DNA of 64,000 nt from Sphaerisporangium corydalis (GCF_025506355.1 NZ_JANZYP010000047.1:1-64000), one strand, 5' to 3'; positions 23,866-32,529 are shown, counted from the stretch's first letter. Program-made: numbers and translations. Notes: generated from the letters alone by a model not told the origin.

Positions 23866-24627
23866 TTAGGGGCGGTAGGGGGGTGCTATGCCCCAGTCCC
23901 AGTGGGGGACGGGGGCTGTGGGGGGTGGGGTGGCGTTGGGTTGGGAGTTGGCGAGGGCGAGGCGGGTGCCCCATTCGATGTAGCCGGTGAAGGCTGCGCG
24001 GAACTCCGGGTCGTCCGGCAGGCCGACATCATCGGCGGCGTCCATCAGCAGACTGGCCCACCGCCTGCGTCGCTCTTCGGTGATCGCCTTGCCCAGGTGC
24101 ATGCGCAGCATGTGCGGGTATCCGCCCCGCTCGCCGGTGTAGCGGGCGGGCCCGCCGAAGACCTCGGACAGCCACATCGCCACATAGCGGGGATGATCCG
24201 GATCCATGCCCGCGAACAGCGGGCCGACCAGGTCGTCCCCCTTGACCAGTTCGTAGAACCGCTCGGTCAGCCGCTCGAACGCCTCGGCGCCGCCCGCCCA
24301 CTCGTACAGCTTGGGCGTGGACCCGCCCCGGCCCCGTACGGCCGTGCGCTCGTAGTGGCGCATCTCCTCGATGGCGTCGATGTAGGGGCTGATCTGGGCC
24401 AGGAACGCGGGGAACAGCTCGCCGCCCCTGAACCCTTCCAGGTGATCCTTCGCCGACGTCCAGGTGATCCGTAGCACGTAGCAGGCCGGGTCGTCGACGC
24501 ATCGGCTGAGCTCGTAGTCCACGCACTGCGGCGCCGCCGCGAGGGAGAGCGCCGCGGTCTGGTACGCCGCCTCGAAGGCGTCCGATCCGCCGACCGGTAT
24601 CCGGTAGCGGATGTATTCCACGATCAT
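23866..24627 (-). CDS. ABM monooxygenase-truncated hemoglobin fusion
   Basis: 253 residues. Residues about 1-95 are an antibiotic-biosynthesis-monooxygenase (ABM, ferredoxin-like) domain (VEYIRYRIPVGGSDAFEAAY, CYVLRITWTSAKDHLEGF). Residues about 106-230 are a group II truncated hemoglobin (LYEWAGGAEAFERLTERFYE, then YPHMLRMHLGKAI with the likely proximal His177 and a Trp in RRRRWASLL at the G8 position). This chimera is known from Streptomyces. It probably handles O2, NO or peroxide, perhaps protecting a cofactor; the physiological substrate is unresolved. The Pro-rich last 25 residues are disordered. Confidence 0.9.
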   Translation of the reverse strand: MIVEYIRYRIPVGGSDAFEAAYQTAALSLAAAPQCVDYELSRCVDDPACYVLRITWTSAKDHLEGFRGGELFPAFLAQISPYIDAIEEMRHYERTAVRGRGGSTPKLYEWAGGAEAFERLTERFYELVKGDDLVGPLFAGMDPDHPRYVAMWLSEVFGGPARYTGERGGYPHMLRMHLGKAITEERRRRWASLLMDAADDVGLPDDPEFRAAFTGYIEWGTRLALANSQPNATPPPTAPVPHWDWGIAPPYRP

Positions 24628-24751
24628 GAGATGGCCGCCTTGCGGTGGGGGACGTCAGCCGGTCCAGAGATTAGCACGTAATCATGTAATCAGAGCGGGT
24701 GGGCAAGAAAGGGAACGGGCGGTCCGCCGCTGGGTGGCGCGGGTGGTCGCG

Positions 24752-24895
24752 CTGGTCATGCGACCCGGACCAGGACGGCCGCCCGCCCTCGTGGTCAGCC
24801 GAGCCGGACCAGGACGGACGGCAACCCGCCCTGGTCGGACGTCTGGTCAGCTGGTCATGCGAGCCGGGCCAGGACGGACGGCAGTTCGCCCTCGT
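24752..24895 (-). repeat. ~40-60-bp tandem repeat across the HelR-like stop codon
   Basis: On the minus strand, three copies read GGGCGaacTGCCGTCC, TCCTGGyCCGGCTCG and then TGACCA. The first (24851-24895) encodes the last codons and stop of the ATPase, followed by degenerate copies ending near 24793 and 24752. Confidence 0.75.
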
Positions 24896-27143
24896 GGATC
24901 ACGGTCAGGCGTCTGGTGGCGCGGGTGATCGCCACGTACAGGTCCTGGCCGCCCTTGGGGGACTGGGTGAGGATCTCCTCGGGTGCCACGACCACCACCG
25001 AGTCGAACTCCAGCCCCTTCGACTGGGTGACGGTCAGCACCACCGCGGGCGAGTCCAACGCGTCGGCCGTCAAAGCGGACGCCGCGTCCGGTACCAGGGC
25101 GGCGATCTCGCGGTGCCGCGCGTCCGGGGTCAGCACCGCCGTCCGCCCTTCCCCTACCTCCGCCAGCTCCGACATCACCAGCTCAGGAAGCGCCCGGGGA
25201 AGGTCCGCGCGGCGGACGCGCAGAGCGCGCGGCGGGGCCTCCCCGTCGCGGACGGAGGTCGGCGGCTCCTGGTCAGGCGCGACCGCCTTCAGCACGTCGG
25301 CGGCCACCTCCATGATCTCCGCCGGGGTCCGGTAGTTGACCAGCAGCCGCGCCTCCCGCCACCGGCCCTTAAGGTACGGGTCGAGCATCTCGCCCCACGA
25401 CCGCGCGCCCGCCGCCGAGCCGGTCTGCGCCACGTCGCCGACCACGGTCAGCGAGCGCGTCGGGATCCGGCGCATGACCGTACGCCAGGCCATCGCCGAC
25501 AGTTCCTGCGCCTCGTCCACGATCACGTGCCCGTACACCCAGTGCCGGTCGCGCGCCGCGCGCTCAGCGGTCGTCAGCGCGGTGCCGCCCGAGTCGTGGC
25601 GGTCGGCCAGGGCCCTGGCGTCGAGCATCTCGGTGACGTCCGCGATCTCCAGCACGCCCTGGGCGTACAGCTCGTCGTCGCGCCGCGCCCGCCGCGCCGC
25701 CCGTTCGGCCGCACGGGCGGCTGAGGAGTCCTCACCGAGCAGTTCGGCGGCCTCGTCGAGCAGCGGGACGTCGCCCGTCGTCCACGGCGCGCCCGCCGGC
25801 CGCGCCAGCGCCGCGAGCTCGCCGGGGCCGAGATGGGACCCGGCCGCCGAGGCGAGCAGGCCGGGGTCGGCGAGCAGTTCGGCGACCAGCCGCTCGGGCG
25901 TGAGCGGGGGCCACAGGTCGTTCAGCGCCGTGCGGACGGAGGCCATCCGCCACAGCGCGGCCTTGGCGTACCGCAGGTCCTCCTCGTCGAGCGGCTGGTC
26001 GAGCTGACGCGCCTCGTCCAGGGCCAGCGCGGTGAGCGCCGAGTCGACGAAGAGCTTGCGCGCGACGTTGTGCGGGCCGCGCACGGCCCTGGCGCGCTCG
26101 CGGGCGCGCACACAGGTGGCGTGGTCCACCCGCAGCGCCATCCGCTCGACCACGACCTCGACGCCGTCGCGCAGCGACGTCTTGACGTCGATGAGGACCT
26201 CCAGGTCGCCGGAGGGCACCCGCTGGCGGTCCCGGACGGCGCCTTTGATCACCTCGACCATCCGCAGGTCGCCCTTGACGGCCGCCGCCCCGGGCTCGTC
26301 GGAGGCGGTGGCCCGGACGCCCGGGTACAGCTCGCCCGCGGTGGTCAGCACGACGTCGGTCTCGCCGAGCGAGGGGAGCACGTGGCCGATGTACCGCAGG
26401 TACAGTGCGTTCGGCCCGACGACCAGGACGCCCCGGCGCTGGAGCGTCTCGCGGTGCGCGTACAGCAGGTACGCGGCCCGGTGCAGCGCGGCGACGGTCT
26501 TGCCCGTGCCGGGGCCGCCCTGGACGACGAGCGCGCCGGGCAGGCCCGAGCGGATCACCTGGTCCTGCTCGGTCTGGATGGTGGCGACCACGTCGCCCAT
26601 CCGCCCGGTGCGGCCGCGTCGCAGCGCGGCCATGAGGGCGGCCTCGCCGACCAGGGTGCGGCGGTCGGGCTCGCTCATCCTGGCGAGGTCGAACACCTCG
26701 TCGTCCAGGTCCACGACCGTACGGCCGCGGGTGTGCAGGTGGCGGCGGCGGACCAGCGGCCCGGGGTCGCCGGGTGTGGCGGTGTAGAACGGGCGGGCGG
26801 CGGGGGCGCGCCAGTCGATGAGCACCAGCTCGTCGTGGGCGTCGCGCAGGCCGACCCTGCCGATGTAGTACGTGTCGCCGCCGGTGTCGTCGACCCGGCC
26901 GAAGCAGAGCCCGCGTTCCACCCCGGAGAGCTGCGTGACGCGGCGGGCGTACTCGTGGGAGGACACGTCCCGCTCGAAGCGGGCCTGGTGGGTGCCGCCG
27001 GGCGTGCCGCGCGCGTACTCCTCGCCGAGTGCCCGTTCGGCGCGCTCGCGTACGGTGTCGAGGCGGTCGTACAGCATGGAGACATGGGCTTGCTCGGCTC
27101 GCAGGGCTTCCGTCCTGGCGGTTTCGGATGCGCGACGCTCCAT
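24855..27143 (-). CDS. HelD/HelR-type RNA polymerase recycling ATPase
   Basis: 762 residues, superfamily 1 helicase-like. An N-terminal helical arm (EALRAEQAHVSMLYDRLDTV) precedes the ATPase. Walker A is VVQGGPGTGKTVAAL (about 207-221), Walker B VIVDEAQELS, motif III VVGDVAQTGS and motif VI VAITRATRRL. SF1 proteins of this length and arm structure in actinomycetes are HelD-like factors that eject stalled RNA polymerase. The HelR subgroup confers rifamycin tolerance, but I do not see the conserved rifamycin-associated palindrome upstream of this gene. The start ATG has AAGGAG about 12 bases away, so a nearby alternative start is possible. Confidence 0.85.
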   Translation of the reverse strand: MERRASETARTEALRAEQAHVSMLYDRLDTVRERAERALGEEYARGTPGGTHQARFERDVSSHEYARRVTQLSGVERGLCFGRVDDTGGDTYYIGRVGLRDAHDELVLIDWRAPAARPFYTATPGDPGPLVRRRHLHTRGRTVVDLDDEVFDLARMSEPDRRTLVGEAALMAALRRGRTGRMGDVVATIQTEQDQVIRSGLPGALVVQGGPGTGKTVAALHRAAYLLYAHRETLQRRGVLVVGPNALYLRYIGHVLPSLGETDVVLTTAGELYPGVRATASDEPGAAAVKGDLRMVEVIKGAVRDRQRVPSGDLEVLIDVKTSLRDGVEVVVERMALRVDHATCVRARERARAVRGPHNVARKLFVDSALTALALDEARQLDQPLDEEDLRYAKAALWRMASVRTALNDLWPPLTPERLVAELLADPGLLASAAGSHLGPGELAALARPAGAPWTTGDVPLLDEAAELLGEDSSAARAAERAARRARRDDELYAQGVLEIADVTEMLDARALADRHDSGGTALTTAERAARDRHWVYGHVIVDEAQELSAMAWRTVMRRIPTRSLTVVGDVAQTGSAAGARSWGEMLDPYLKGRWREARLLVNYRTPAEIMEVAADVLKAVAPDQEPPTSVRDGEAPPRALRVRRADLPRALPELVMSELAEVGEGRTAVLTPDARHREIAALVPDAASALTADALDSPAVVLTVTQSKGLEFDSVVVVAPEEILTQSPKGGQDLYVAITRATRRLTVIHEGELPSVLARLA

Positions 27144-27326
27144 CGGTGTGGTATACTCCTTACGGGCAGTGTTGTAATGAAGCTTTAGGATGCCAAACAG
27201 TTGAGCGTAACAGTCCCGCTCCTGTCAGGCATCCCGCAGCGCATCACGATTCGCCCGTACCCACACCTTCCCCGGCCCGGCGTATACACCGCGCCGGAGT
27301 ACCCGGCCCCGCCGCCTGAAGTGCCC

Positions 27327-27701
27327 CTACGCGTTCTGGGGCATCGCGGAGAGGGCGTCCTCAAGGGTGGGGAAGGTCTCGAAATGGTGGTCCAGGTTGG
27401 TGATCATCAGAAGCCTGGAGATCATCCCGGGTGCCACCGCCAGCGCCAGCCGGCCGTTCATCTCACGGACCCTGTTGTAGGTGTGGACCAGGAGCCCGAG
27501 GCCGAGCGAGTCGCAGAACGAGGTCTGGGTGAGGTCCAGCACCAGGCACGGCGGGCGTTTCTCCTCGATCGCGACGTCCAGTTCGGAGCGCAGCAGGGGG
27601 ACCGCGTTCATGTCGAGTTCGCCGACGATCTCGACGATCACGCAGGGGCCCTCCTGCCTCTCACGAATCACCAACCCTGACTCGCGTGCCGGGTAGCTCA
27701 T
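27327..27701 (-). CDS. STAS-domain anti-sigma-factor antagonist
   Basis: 124 residues from ATG 27701, with GGAGGTG six bases upstream. This is the SpoIIAA/RsbV fold: VIVEIVGELDMNAVPLLRSEL, then LVLDLTQTSFCDSLGLGLLV, where Ser65 in CDSLGLG is the usual phosphorylated residue. It would bind a HATPase-type anti-sigma kinase and free a sigma factor when unphosphorylated. A SigB-like promoter is visible upstream. The partner could be one of the HATPase proteins elsewhere in the window, but no partner is adjacent. Confidence 0.9.
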   Translation of the reverse strand: MSYPARESGLVIRERQEGPCVIVEIVGELDMNAVPLLRSELDVAIEEKRPPCLVLDLTQTSFCDSLGLGLLVHTYNRVREMNGRLALAVAPGMISRLLMITNLDHHFETFPTLEDALSAMPQNA

Positions 27702-27726
27702 GACTGTCACCTCCGTTGCCGACTCG

Positions 27727-27752
27727 TTACCCTGACAAAAAGGTAATAAGCC
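27727..27752 (-). promoter_or_regulatory. Possible SigB-type promoter for the STAS gene
   Basis: On the minus strand, GGCTT (27748-27752), 15 bases, then GGGTAA (27727-27732) fits GNNT-N14-16-GGGTA. It lies about 25 bases upstream of the STAS start, with room for a short leader. A feedback loop with a SigB-type factor is usual for such genes, but this is one short match. Confidence 0.35.
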
Positions 27753-27841
27753 CACATAGCCAAATAAGCAGGTGGGACGGGGTGTCGCCAAGGCGGTGAA
27801 TGGCCTTCGGGCGCGAGTCAGCGGTTACATAATGAATCGCA

Positions 27842-29644
27842 ATGAAGACGGAAAGTAGTCGGCGTGTCGACGTGAGCATCGTGGTGCCCGTCCACAACTG
27901 CCGCCCCTATCTCGACAGGTGCCTCACCTCGCTGCTCCAGCAGCCCGTCAGCAAGGAGATCGTCATCGTGGATGACGGCTCCACCGACGGCAGCCGAGAT
28001 CTCCTCGCCGACTATGCGGCGAAATTTCCGGAAATACGGGTGTCTTTTCAGCAGGCCTCCGGCGGCGCCGGGCGGCCCAGGAATCACGCGATGGCCCAGG
28101 CCAGCGGCCGGTACGTCTTCTTCTGTGACGCCGACGACCATCTCGGCCCCGAGGCGCTGCAACGCATGCTCGCGATGGCCGACCGCAACGACTCCGACAT
28201 CGTGCTCGGGAAGATGGTCGGTCACGGCCGCCGCGTCCCCACCTCCATGTTCCGGGAGAACCGCGACCGCGCCCCCCTCGGCGAGACCACCGTCTACAAC
28301 ACGCTCACCTGTTTCAAGCTCTTCCGCCGCGAGATGCTCACCCGTCATCACATCCGCTTCGATGAGTCGCTCCGGGTCGGCGAGGACATCGTCTTCTCCG
28401 TCCACGCCTACTGCCACGCCCGGACGATCTCGGTGGTCGCCGACCACGACTGCTACCACCTGGTCTGCCGCCCCGACGGCAGCAGCATCATGCAGGAACC
28501 GGGCAGCCGCGACCCCCTGGCGTGGCTCCGGATGATCCGCGTCCCCATCGAGCTGATGGCCCGGCACATCCCCGAGGGCCCGCTGCGCGACCACCTCCTG
28601 CGCCGGCACTTCCGCTTCGACATCCTCGGCCAGCTCGGCGCGCCCTTCCTGGCGGCCGACCCGGTGGGCCGCCAGGAGATCGCGCGCGAGGTGTCCGACC
28701 TGTGCGCGACCTGGCTGACCGACGGGGTACTCGACCGGCTGCGGCCGATCGACCGGCTCAGGGCCGCCTCCACCGGCGACGTCGGCCGCCTCGTCCGGCT
28801 CGCCCGCCTGGAGGCCGCGGCGCTGCACCGCCGCCTCACCGCGCTCGACTGGGCGGGCGACCGGCTGGAGGTGTCGGGCCGCGCGTTCCTCACCGACTCC
28901 TGGAACGGCGTCGCGGTCGGCCTGCTCCTGCGGGAGCGTTCCACCGCCACCGAGCGCCGGGTCCCGGTGACCGCCGTGGCGGACGTCTTCGCCGGGAGCG
29001 TCGAGGTGTCCCGCCTGCCGCCCGGCGTCTGGGACATGTACGTCGTGATCGCCTGCGAGGGCATGCGCCGCGTGGCGCGGTTCGGCGCCGACCGCGAGCC
29101 GGAGGTCGGCCGTCCCGGCCCGCGCCTGATGGCCGCGGTCACCGTCCCGTACTTCACCCGCCCGCACGGCAACCTCAGCATCGACGTGGGCGGTCACGTC
29201 GTCGCGGTCCCTGGGGCCGTGCGGCTGACCCGCGCCGCCTGGGGCGGCAAGGGCGCGCTGACCATCGAGGGCACCGTCACGGTCGGCGCCGAGTGCCCGG
29301 CGGCGCGGTGCGTCAGGCAGGTGGTCTGGCGCGAGCGGTCGTCGGGGAACGAGCGCCGGGCGCCCGCCGCCCCCGTCGGCGACCGGGTGTTCGTCGCGAC
29401 GGCCACTCTGGACGTCCCGGGCATCTGGGAGGCCAACCTGGAGCTCAACCTCGGCGGCCCGCCCGTGCGCTACCCCGTCCAGGTCGGGGACGCCGAGCTC
29501 GGGCCGGGCGTGGCGTGGTGGCGGGGGCGGCGGCGCTGGACGGCGATGGCGCGGGCGTCCAAGATCCGGCGCAAGCTCGTGGTCACCGTGCTGGCCAGGG
29601 GCCCCAAGGCCGTCGTCCGCCGCTCCATCCGCATCGGCCGCTGA
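27842..29644 (+). CDS. Family 2 glycosyltransferase with C-terminal accessory domains
   Basis: 600 residues. The GT-A domain (about 8-230) shows VDVSIVVPVHNCRPYLDRCL, IVIVDDGSTDGSRD, GRPRNHAM and FFCDADDHLGPEA (DxD), with VGEDIVFSVHAY as the acceptor-side motif. This pattern matches TarP/TarS-like enzymes that decorate wall polymers. Residues about 340-560 form beta-rich repeats similar to the linker modules of such enzymes. There is no membrane segment. A leaderless start is likely: CATAAT lies eight bases before the ATG and no Shine-Dalgarno is seen. The acceptor is unknown, perhaps teichoic or other wall glycopolymer. Confidence 0.85.
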   Translation: MKTESSRRVDVSIVVPVHNCRPYLDRCLTSLLQQPVSKEIVIVDDGSTDGSRDLLADYAAKFPEIRVSFQQASGGAGRPRNHAMAQASGRYVFFCDADDHLGPEALQRMLAMADRNDSDIVLGKMVGHGRRVPTSMFRENRDRAPLGETTVYNTLTCFKLFRREMLTRHHIRFDESLRVGEDIVFSVHAYCHARTISVVADHDCYHLVCRPDGSSIMQEPGSRDPLAWLRMIRVPIELMARHIPEGPLRDHLLRRHFRFDILGQLGAPFLAADPVGRQEIAREVSDLCATWLTDGVLDRLRPIDRLRAASTGDVGRLVRLARLEAAALHRRLTALDWAGDRLEVSGRAFLTDSWNGVAVGLLLRERSTATERRVPVTAVADVFAGSVEVSRLPPGVWDMYVVIACEGMRRVARFGADREPEVGRPGPRLMAAVTVPYFTRPHGNLSIDVGGHVVAVPGAVRLTRAAWGGKGALTIEGTVTVGAECPAARCVRQVVWRERSSGNERRAPAAPVGDRVFVATATLDVPGIWEANLELNLGGPPVRYPVQVGDAELGPGVAWWRGRRRWTAMARASKIRRKLVVTVLARGPKAVVRRSIRIGR

Positions 29645-29752
29645 CGCCCTCCTTCGGACGGCCACCCCAGGCCCTCCGGTAACCGAATCGGCCGTACGTC
29701 CGCGCCGTCGGGACACTCCTTGTTCGCCCGGCCGCCTTAATGCCTGTTCTTT

Positions 29753-29781
29753 GCAACTACATAGGTATGGCCTAGAGTTGC
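29753..29781 (+). promoter_or_regulatory. Inverted repeat over the cbiMN promoter region
   Basis: GCAACT (29753-29758) and AGTTGC (29776-29781) flank an A+T-richer core that could hold a promoter (TTGCAA at 29751 as -35, TAGAGT at 29773 as -10). Such a layout suits a metal-responsive repressor (Nur/Zur-like), but the fit to any known box is loose. Confidence 0.35.
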
Positions 29782-29808
29782 CTCAGTTCGACCGCTCGGA
29801 GGCTCCTG

Positions 29809-30840
29809 GTGCACGTACCTGATGGTTTCTTCAACGCCCCGGTGTCCGTCGCCGCAGGAGCGTTCGCGGCCACGGGGCTCGGCGTGTGCCTGCGCGGCGC
29901 GCGGCGCGAGCTCGACGACCGCACCGCCCCCATGGCGGGCCTGGTGGCGGCCTTCATCTTCGCCGTGCAGATGCTGAACTTCCCCGTCGCGGCCGGCACC
30001 AGCGGCCACCTGCTCGGCGGCACGCTCGCCGCGGTGCTGGTCGGCCCGTACACCGCCGTTTTATGCGTCTCGGTGGTGCTGCTCGTCCAGGGCTTCTTCT
30101 TCGCGGACGGCGGGCTCACCGCGCTGGGCGTCAACATCACCCTGATGGCGATCGTCACGACCGTCGTGGGCTGGACGGTGTTCCGCCTGATCGTCCGGGC
30201 CGCCCCGCGCGGCCGGAGCGTGGTCCCCATCGCGGCCTTCTTCGGCGCGGCCGTCTCGGTGCCGGTCGCCTCGCTGGCGTTCACCGCGCTGTTCTGGATC
30301 GGCGGCACCGCCCCGATCGACGTGTCGTCCGTCGCGGTCACCATGGGCGGCGTGCACGTCCTGATCGGCCTCGGCGAAGGGCTGATCACCGCGCTCACCG
30401 TCAGCAGCGTGCTGGCCGTACGTCCCGACCTGGTGTACGGCGCGCGGGGCCTGACCGCTCCGCTGCTGCTGCGCACGCCCGGGGGGACCACCGAGGTGGC
30501 CACCGGCCCGGCCCCGCGTCCGCACCGGAGCGCGCGCCCCCTGCTCGCCGGCGGCGCGCTGGTCGCCGTCGTGCTGGCCGGTGTGGTGTCCTTCTACGCC
30601 TCCAGCAGCCCCGACGGGCTGGAGAAGGTCGCCGCCGACAAGGGCCTGAACACCCACGAGGCGAGCCACCCGCTCGGCGAGTCGCCACTGGCCGGATACG
30701 GCGTCAAGGGGGTCGGCAGCGAGCGCCTGGCCGTCGGGCTGGCCGGCGTCGCCGGAGTCGGCATCACCGTCCTGGCCGGCGGGGCGATCTTCTACGCCGT
30801 GCGCCGCCGGGGCCGCTCGGCCGACGAGGCGCACGCCTAG
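29809..30840 (+). CDS. cbiM: CbiM-CbiN fusion, substrate component of a cobalt/nickel ECF importer
   Basis: 343 residues from GTG 29809 (CGGAGG six bases upstream). It starts VHVPDGF, the N-terminal His of CbiM/NikM that coordinates the metal. Six to seven membrane helices follow to about residue 215 (NITLMAIVTTVVGW, MGGVHVLIGLGEGLITAL). The C-terminal part (about 235-335) holds two helices around a PDGLEKVAADKG motif, the PDGLE/CbiN domain. A CbiMN fusion is common for Co2+/Ni2+ uptake. It overlaps cbiQ by one base (TAGTG). Metal specificity cannot be told from sequence alone. Confidence 0.92.
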   Translation: MHVPDGFFNAPVSVAAGAFAATGLGVCLRGARRELDDRTAPMAGLVAAFIFAVQMLNFPVAAGTSGHLLGGTLAAVLVGPYTAVLCVSVVLLVQGFFFADGGLTALGVNITLMAIVTTVVGWTVFRLIVRAAPRGRSVVPIAAFFGAAVSVPVASLAFTALFWIGGTAPIDVSSVAVTMGGVHVLIGLGEGLITALTVSSVLAVRPDLVYGARGLTAPLLLRTPGGTTEVATGPAPRPHRSARPLLAGGALVAVVLAGVVSFYASSSPDGLEKVAADKGLNTHEASHPLGESPLAGYGVKGVGSERLAVGLAGVAGVGITVLAGGAIFYAVRRRGRSADEAHA

Positions 30841-31604
30841 TGGGCGCGGGCCACCAACGGCAGCTCTACCGGCCCGGCGACACGCTGGTCCACCGCCTTC
30901 CGCCGCAGTGCAAGCTCCTGGCGGTCGCGTGTTTCGCCGTGGTCGTCGTGGCCACCCCGCGCGAGGCCTTCTGGGCTTTCGGGGTCCACGTCCTGCTGCT
31001 GGCGGTGGTGGCGGCGGTCGCCCGCGTCCCGCCCGCGTTCGTGCTGCGGCGCATGGTGATCGAGCTGCCGTTCGTGGTGTTCGCCGTCGCGCTTCCGGTC
31101 ATCGGGCTGGGCGCGCGGGTCGAGGTGCTCGGGATGTCGCTGAGCGCCGAAGGCCTGTGGGCGGCGTGGAACATCCTGGCCAAGGCCACCCTCGGCGTCG
31201 TGGCGAGCGTCCTGCTGGCCGCCACCACCGAGCCGCGCGCGATGCTGCAGGGCGCGCGGCGGCTCAGGCTGCCGCCGCTGCTGGTGCAGATCGCCATGTT
31301 CATGCTCCGCTACATGGACGTGATCCTGGACGAGATGCGCAGGATGCGCATCGCCCGCGAGTCGCGCGGGTTCGCCGGCCGCGACCTGCGGCACCTCCCG
31401 GTGCTGGCCAAGTCGGCGGGCGCGCTGTTCATCCGCTCCTACGAGCGCGGCGAGCGGGTGCACCTGGCGATGCTGAGCAGGGGGTACACCGGTACGATGC
31501 CGGTGATCCACGAGGGTGGCGCCTCGGCGGGAGACTGGGCCACCGCCGTCCTCCTGCCGGTCGCGGCGCTCGTGACGGCCGCGCTCTCGTGGAGCCTCTC
31601 GTGA
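30840..31604 (+). CDS. cbiQ: CbiQ-type transmembrane (T) component
   Basis: 254 residues from GTG 30840, whose G is the last base of the cbiMN stop. Four to five membrane helices are visible. The cytoplasmic coupling helices carry ARESRGF (about 176) and LSRGYTG (about 215), the two conserved Arg-Gly signatures of ECF T-components that clasp the ATPase. It links CbiMN to CbiO. A 71-base duplication at its end separates it from cbiO. Confidence 0.93.
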   Translation: MGAGHQRQLYRPGDTLVHRLPPQCKLLAVACFAVVVVATPREAFWAFGVHVLLLAVVAAVARVPPAFVLRRMVIELPFVVFAVALPVIGLGARVEVLGMSLSAEGLWAAWNILAKATLGVVASVLLAATTEPRAMLQGARRLRLPPLLVQIAMFMLRYMDVILDEMRRMRIARESRGFAGRDLRHLPVLAKSAGALFIRSYERGERVHLAMLSRGYTGTMPVIHEGGASAGDWATAVLLPVAALVTAALSWSLS

Positions 31605-31676
31605 CGCCGATCGCTCGGCGCCCCGCTCTCCCGGCCCGTCCCGTGACGGCCGCCCTCTCCTGGAGTCCTCTGTGAC
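31571..31676 (+). repeat. 71-bp-period duplication of the cbiQ/cbiO junction
   Basis: The block cGTGACGGCCGCgCTCTC (31571) recurs at 31642. The first copy carries the cbiQ stop (31602-31604) and the second the cbiO start (31672). A GTG overlapping the cbiQ stop opens a 24-codon frame (VTPIARRPALPARPVTAALS then WSPL) whose stop (31673-31675) overlaps the cbiO GTG. Both junctions are GTGA. Confidence 0.85.
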
Positions 31677-32433
31677 CGCGTCACCGCAGCCGCCGCCGTC
31701 CCTGCGCGTCGGCGAGCTGGCCTACGCCTACCCCGACGGCACCCAGGCGCTGTTCGGCGTCGACCTGACCATCGGGGCCGGTGAGCGGGTGGCGCTGCTC
31801 GGGCCGAACGGCGCGGGCAAGACGACCCTGGTCATGCACCTCAACGGCATCCTGACCGCCGGGCACGGCACGGTCGAGGTGGCCGGGCTGCCGGTGCGCA
31901 AGGACACCCTGCCGGAGATCCGCCGCAGGGTCGGGCTGGTGTTCCAGGATCCCGACGACCAGCTCTTCATGCCCACGGTCCGCGAGGACGTCGCGTTCGG
32001 GCCGGCGAACCTCGGCGTGCGCGGCGCCGAGCTGGAACACCGGGTAAGGGAGGCGCTCGACCAGGTCGGGCTGCCCGAGGTCATCGACCGCCCGCCGCAC
32101 CACCTGTCGTTCGGGCAGCGCCGCAGGGTGGCCGTGGCCACCGTCCTGGCGATGCGGCCGGAGATCCTCGTGCTGGACGAGCCGTCGTCGAACCTCGACC
32201 CGGCCTCCCGGCGCGAGCTCGCCGAGGTACTGCGCTCCCTGGAGGTGACGGTGCTGATGGTCACGCACGACCTGCCGTACGCCCTGGAGCTGTGCGAGCG
32301 CTCGCTCATCCTGTCGGGCGGCGTCATCGCGGCGGACGGCCCGACCCACGAGATCCTCGCCGACGGCGACCTGCTGGCCGCGCACCGCCTGGAGCTGCCG
32401 TACGGCTACGTGGTGACCGACCGGCGCCGCTGA
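31672..32433 (+). CDS. cbiO: CbiO-type ATPase of the metal ECF importer
   Basis: 253 residues from GTG. Walker A LLGPNGAGKTTLV (about 40-52), Q-loop FQDPDDQLF, signature HLSFGQRRRVAVA (LSFGQ rather than LSGGQ, usual in CbiO), Walker B ILVLDEPSSNLDP and switch HDLP are all present. It powers uptake through CbiQ. It is probably transcribed with cbiMN and cbiQ from the region around 29750. A short echo of its last bases (GTGACCGcCCGGCGCtG) lies after the stop. Confidence 0.93.
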   Translation: MTASPQPPPSLRVGELAYAYPDGTQALFGVDLTIGAGERVALLGPNGAGKTTLVMHLNGILTAGHGTVEVAGLPVRKDTLPEIRRRVGLVFQDPDDQLFMPTVREDVAFGPANLGVRGAELEHRVREALDQVGLPEVIDRPPHHLSFGQRRRVAVATVLAMRPEILVLDEPSSNLDPASRRELAEVLRSLEVTVLMVTHDLPYALELCERSLILSGGVIAADGPTHEILADGDLLAAHRLELPYGYVVTDRRR

Positions 32434-32529
32434 CATCAGGAGGCGGCCGTAGGTGACCGCCCGGCGCTGGGCCGGGAGGCGACCGGCCGAGGTGATTGCG
32501 AAGTAAAGTGGGCCCGCGAGGAGGTTCAC

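Noticed and set aside
29645-29808. Cobalamin riboswitch before cbiMN
   Set aside because: The gap is only 164 bases, too short for the full element, and the B12-box sequence is not seen.
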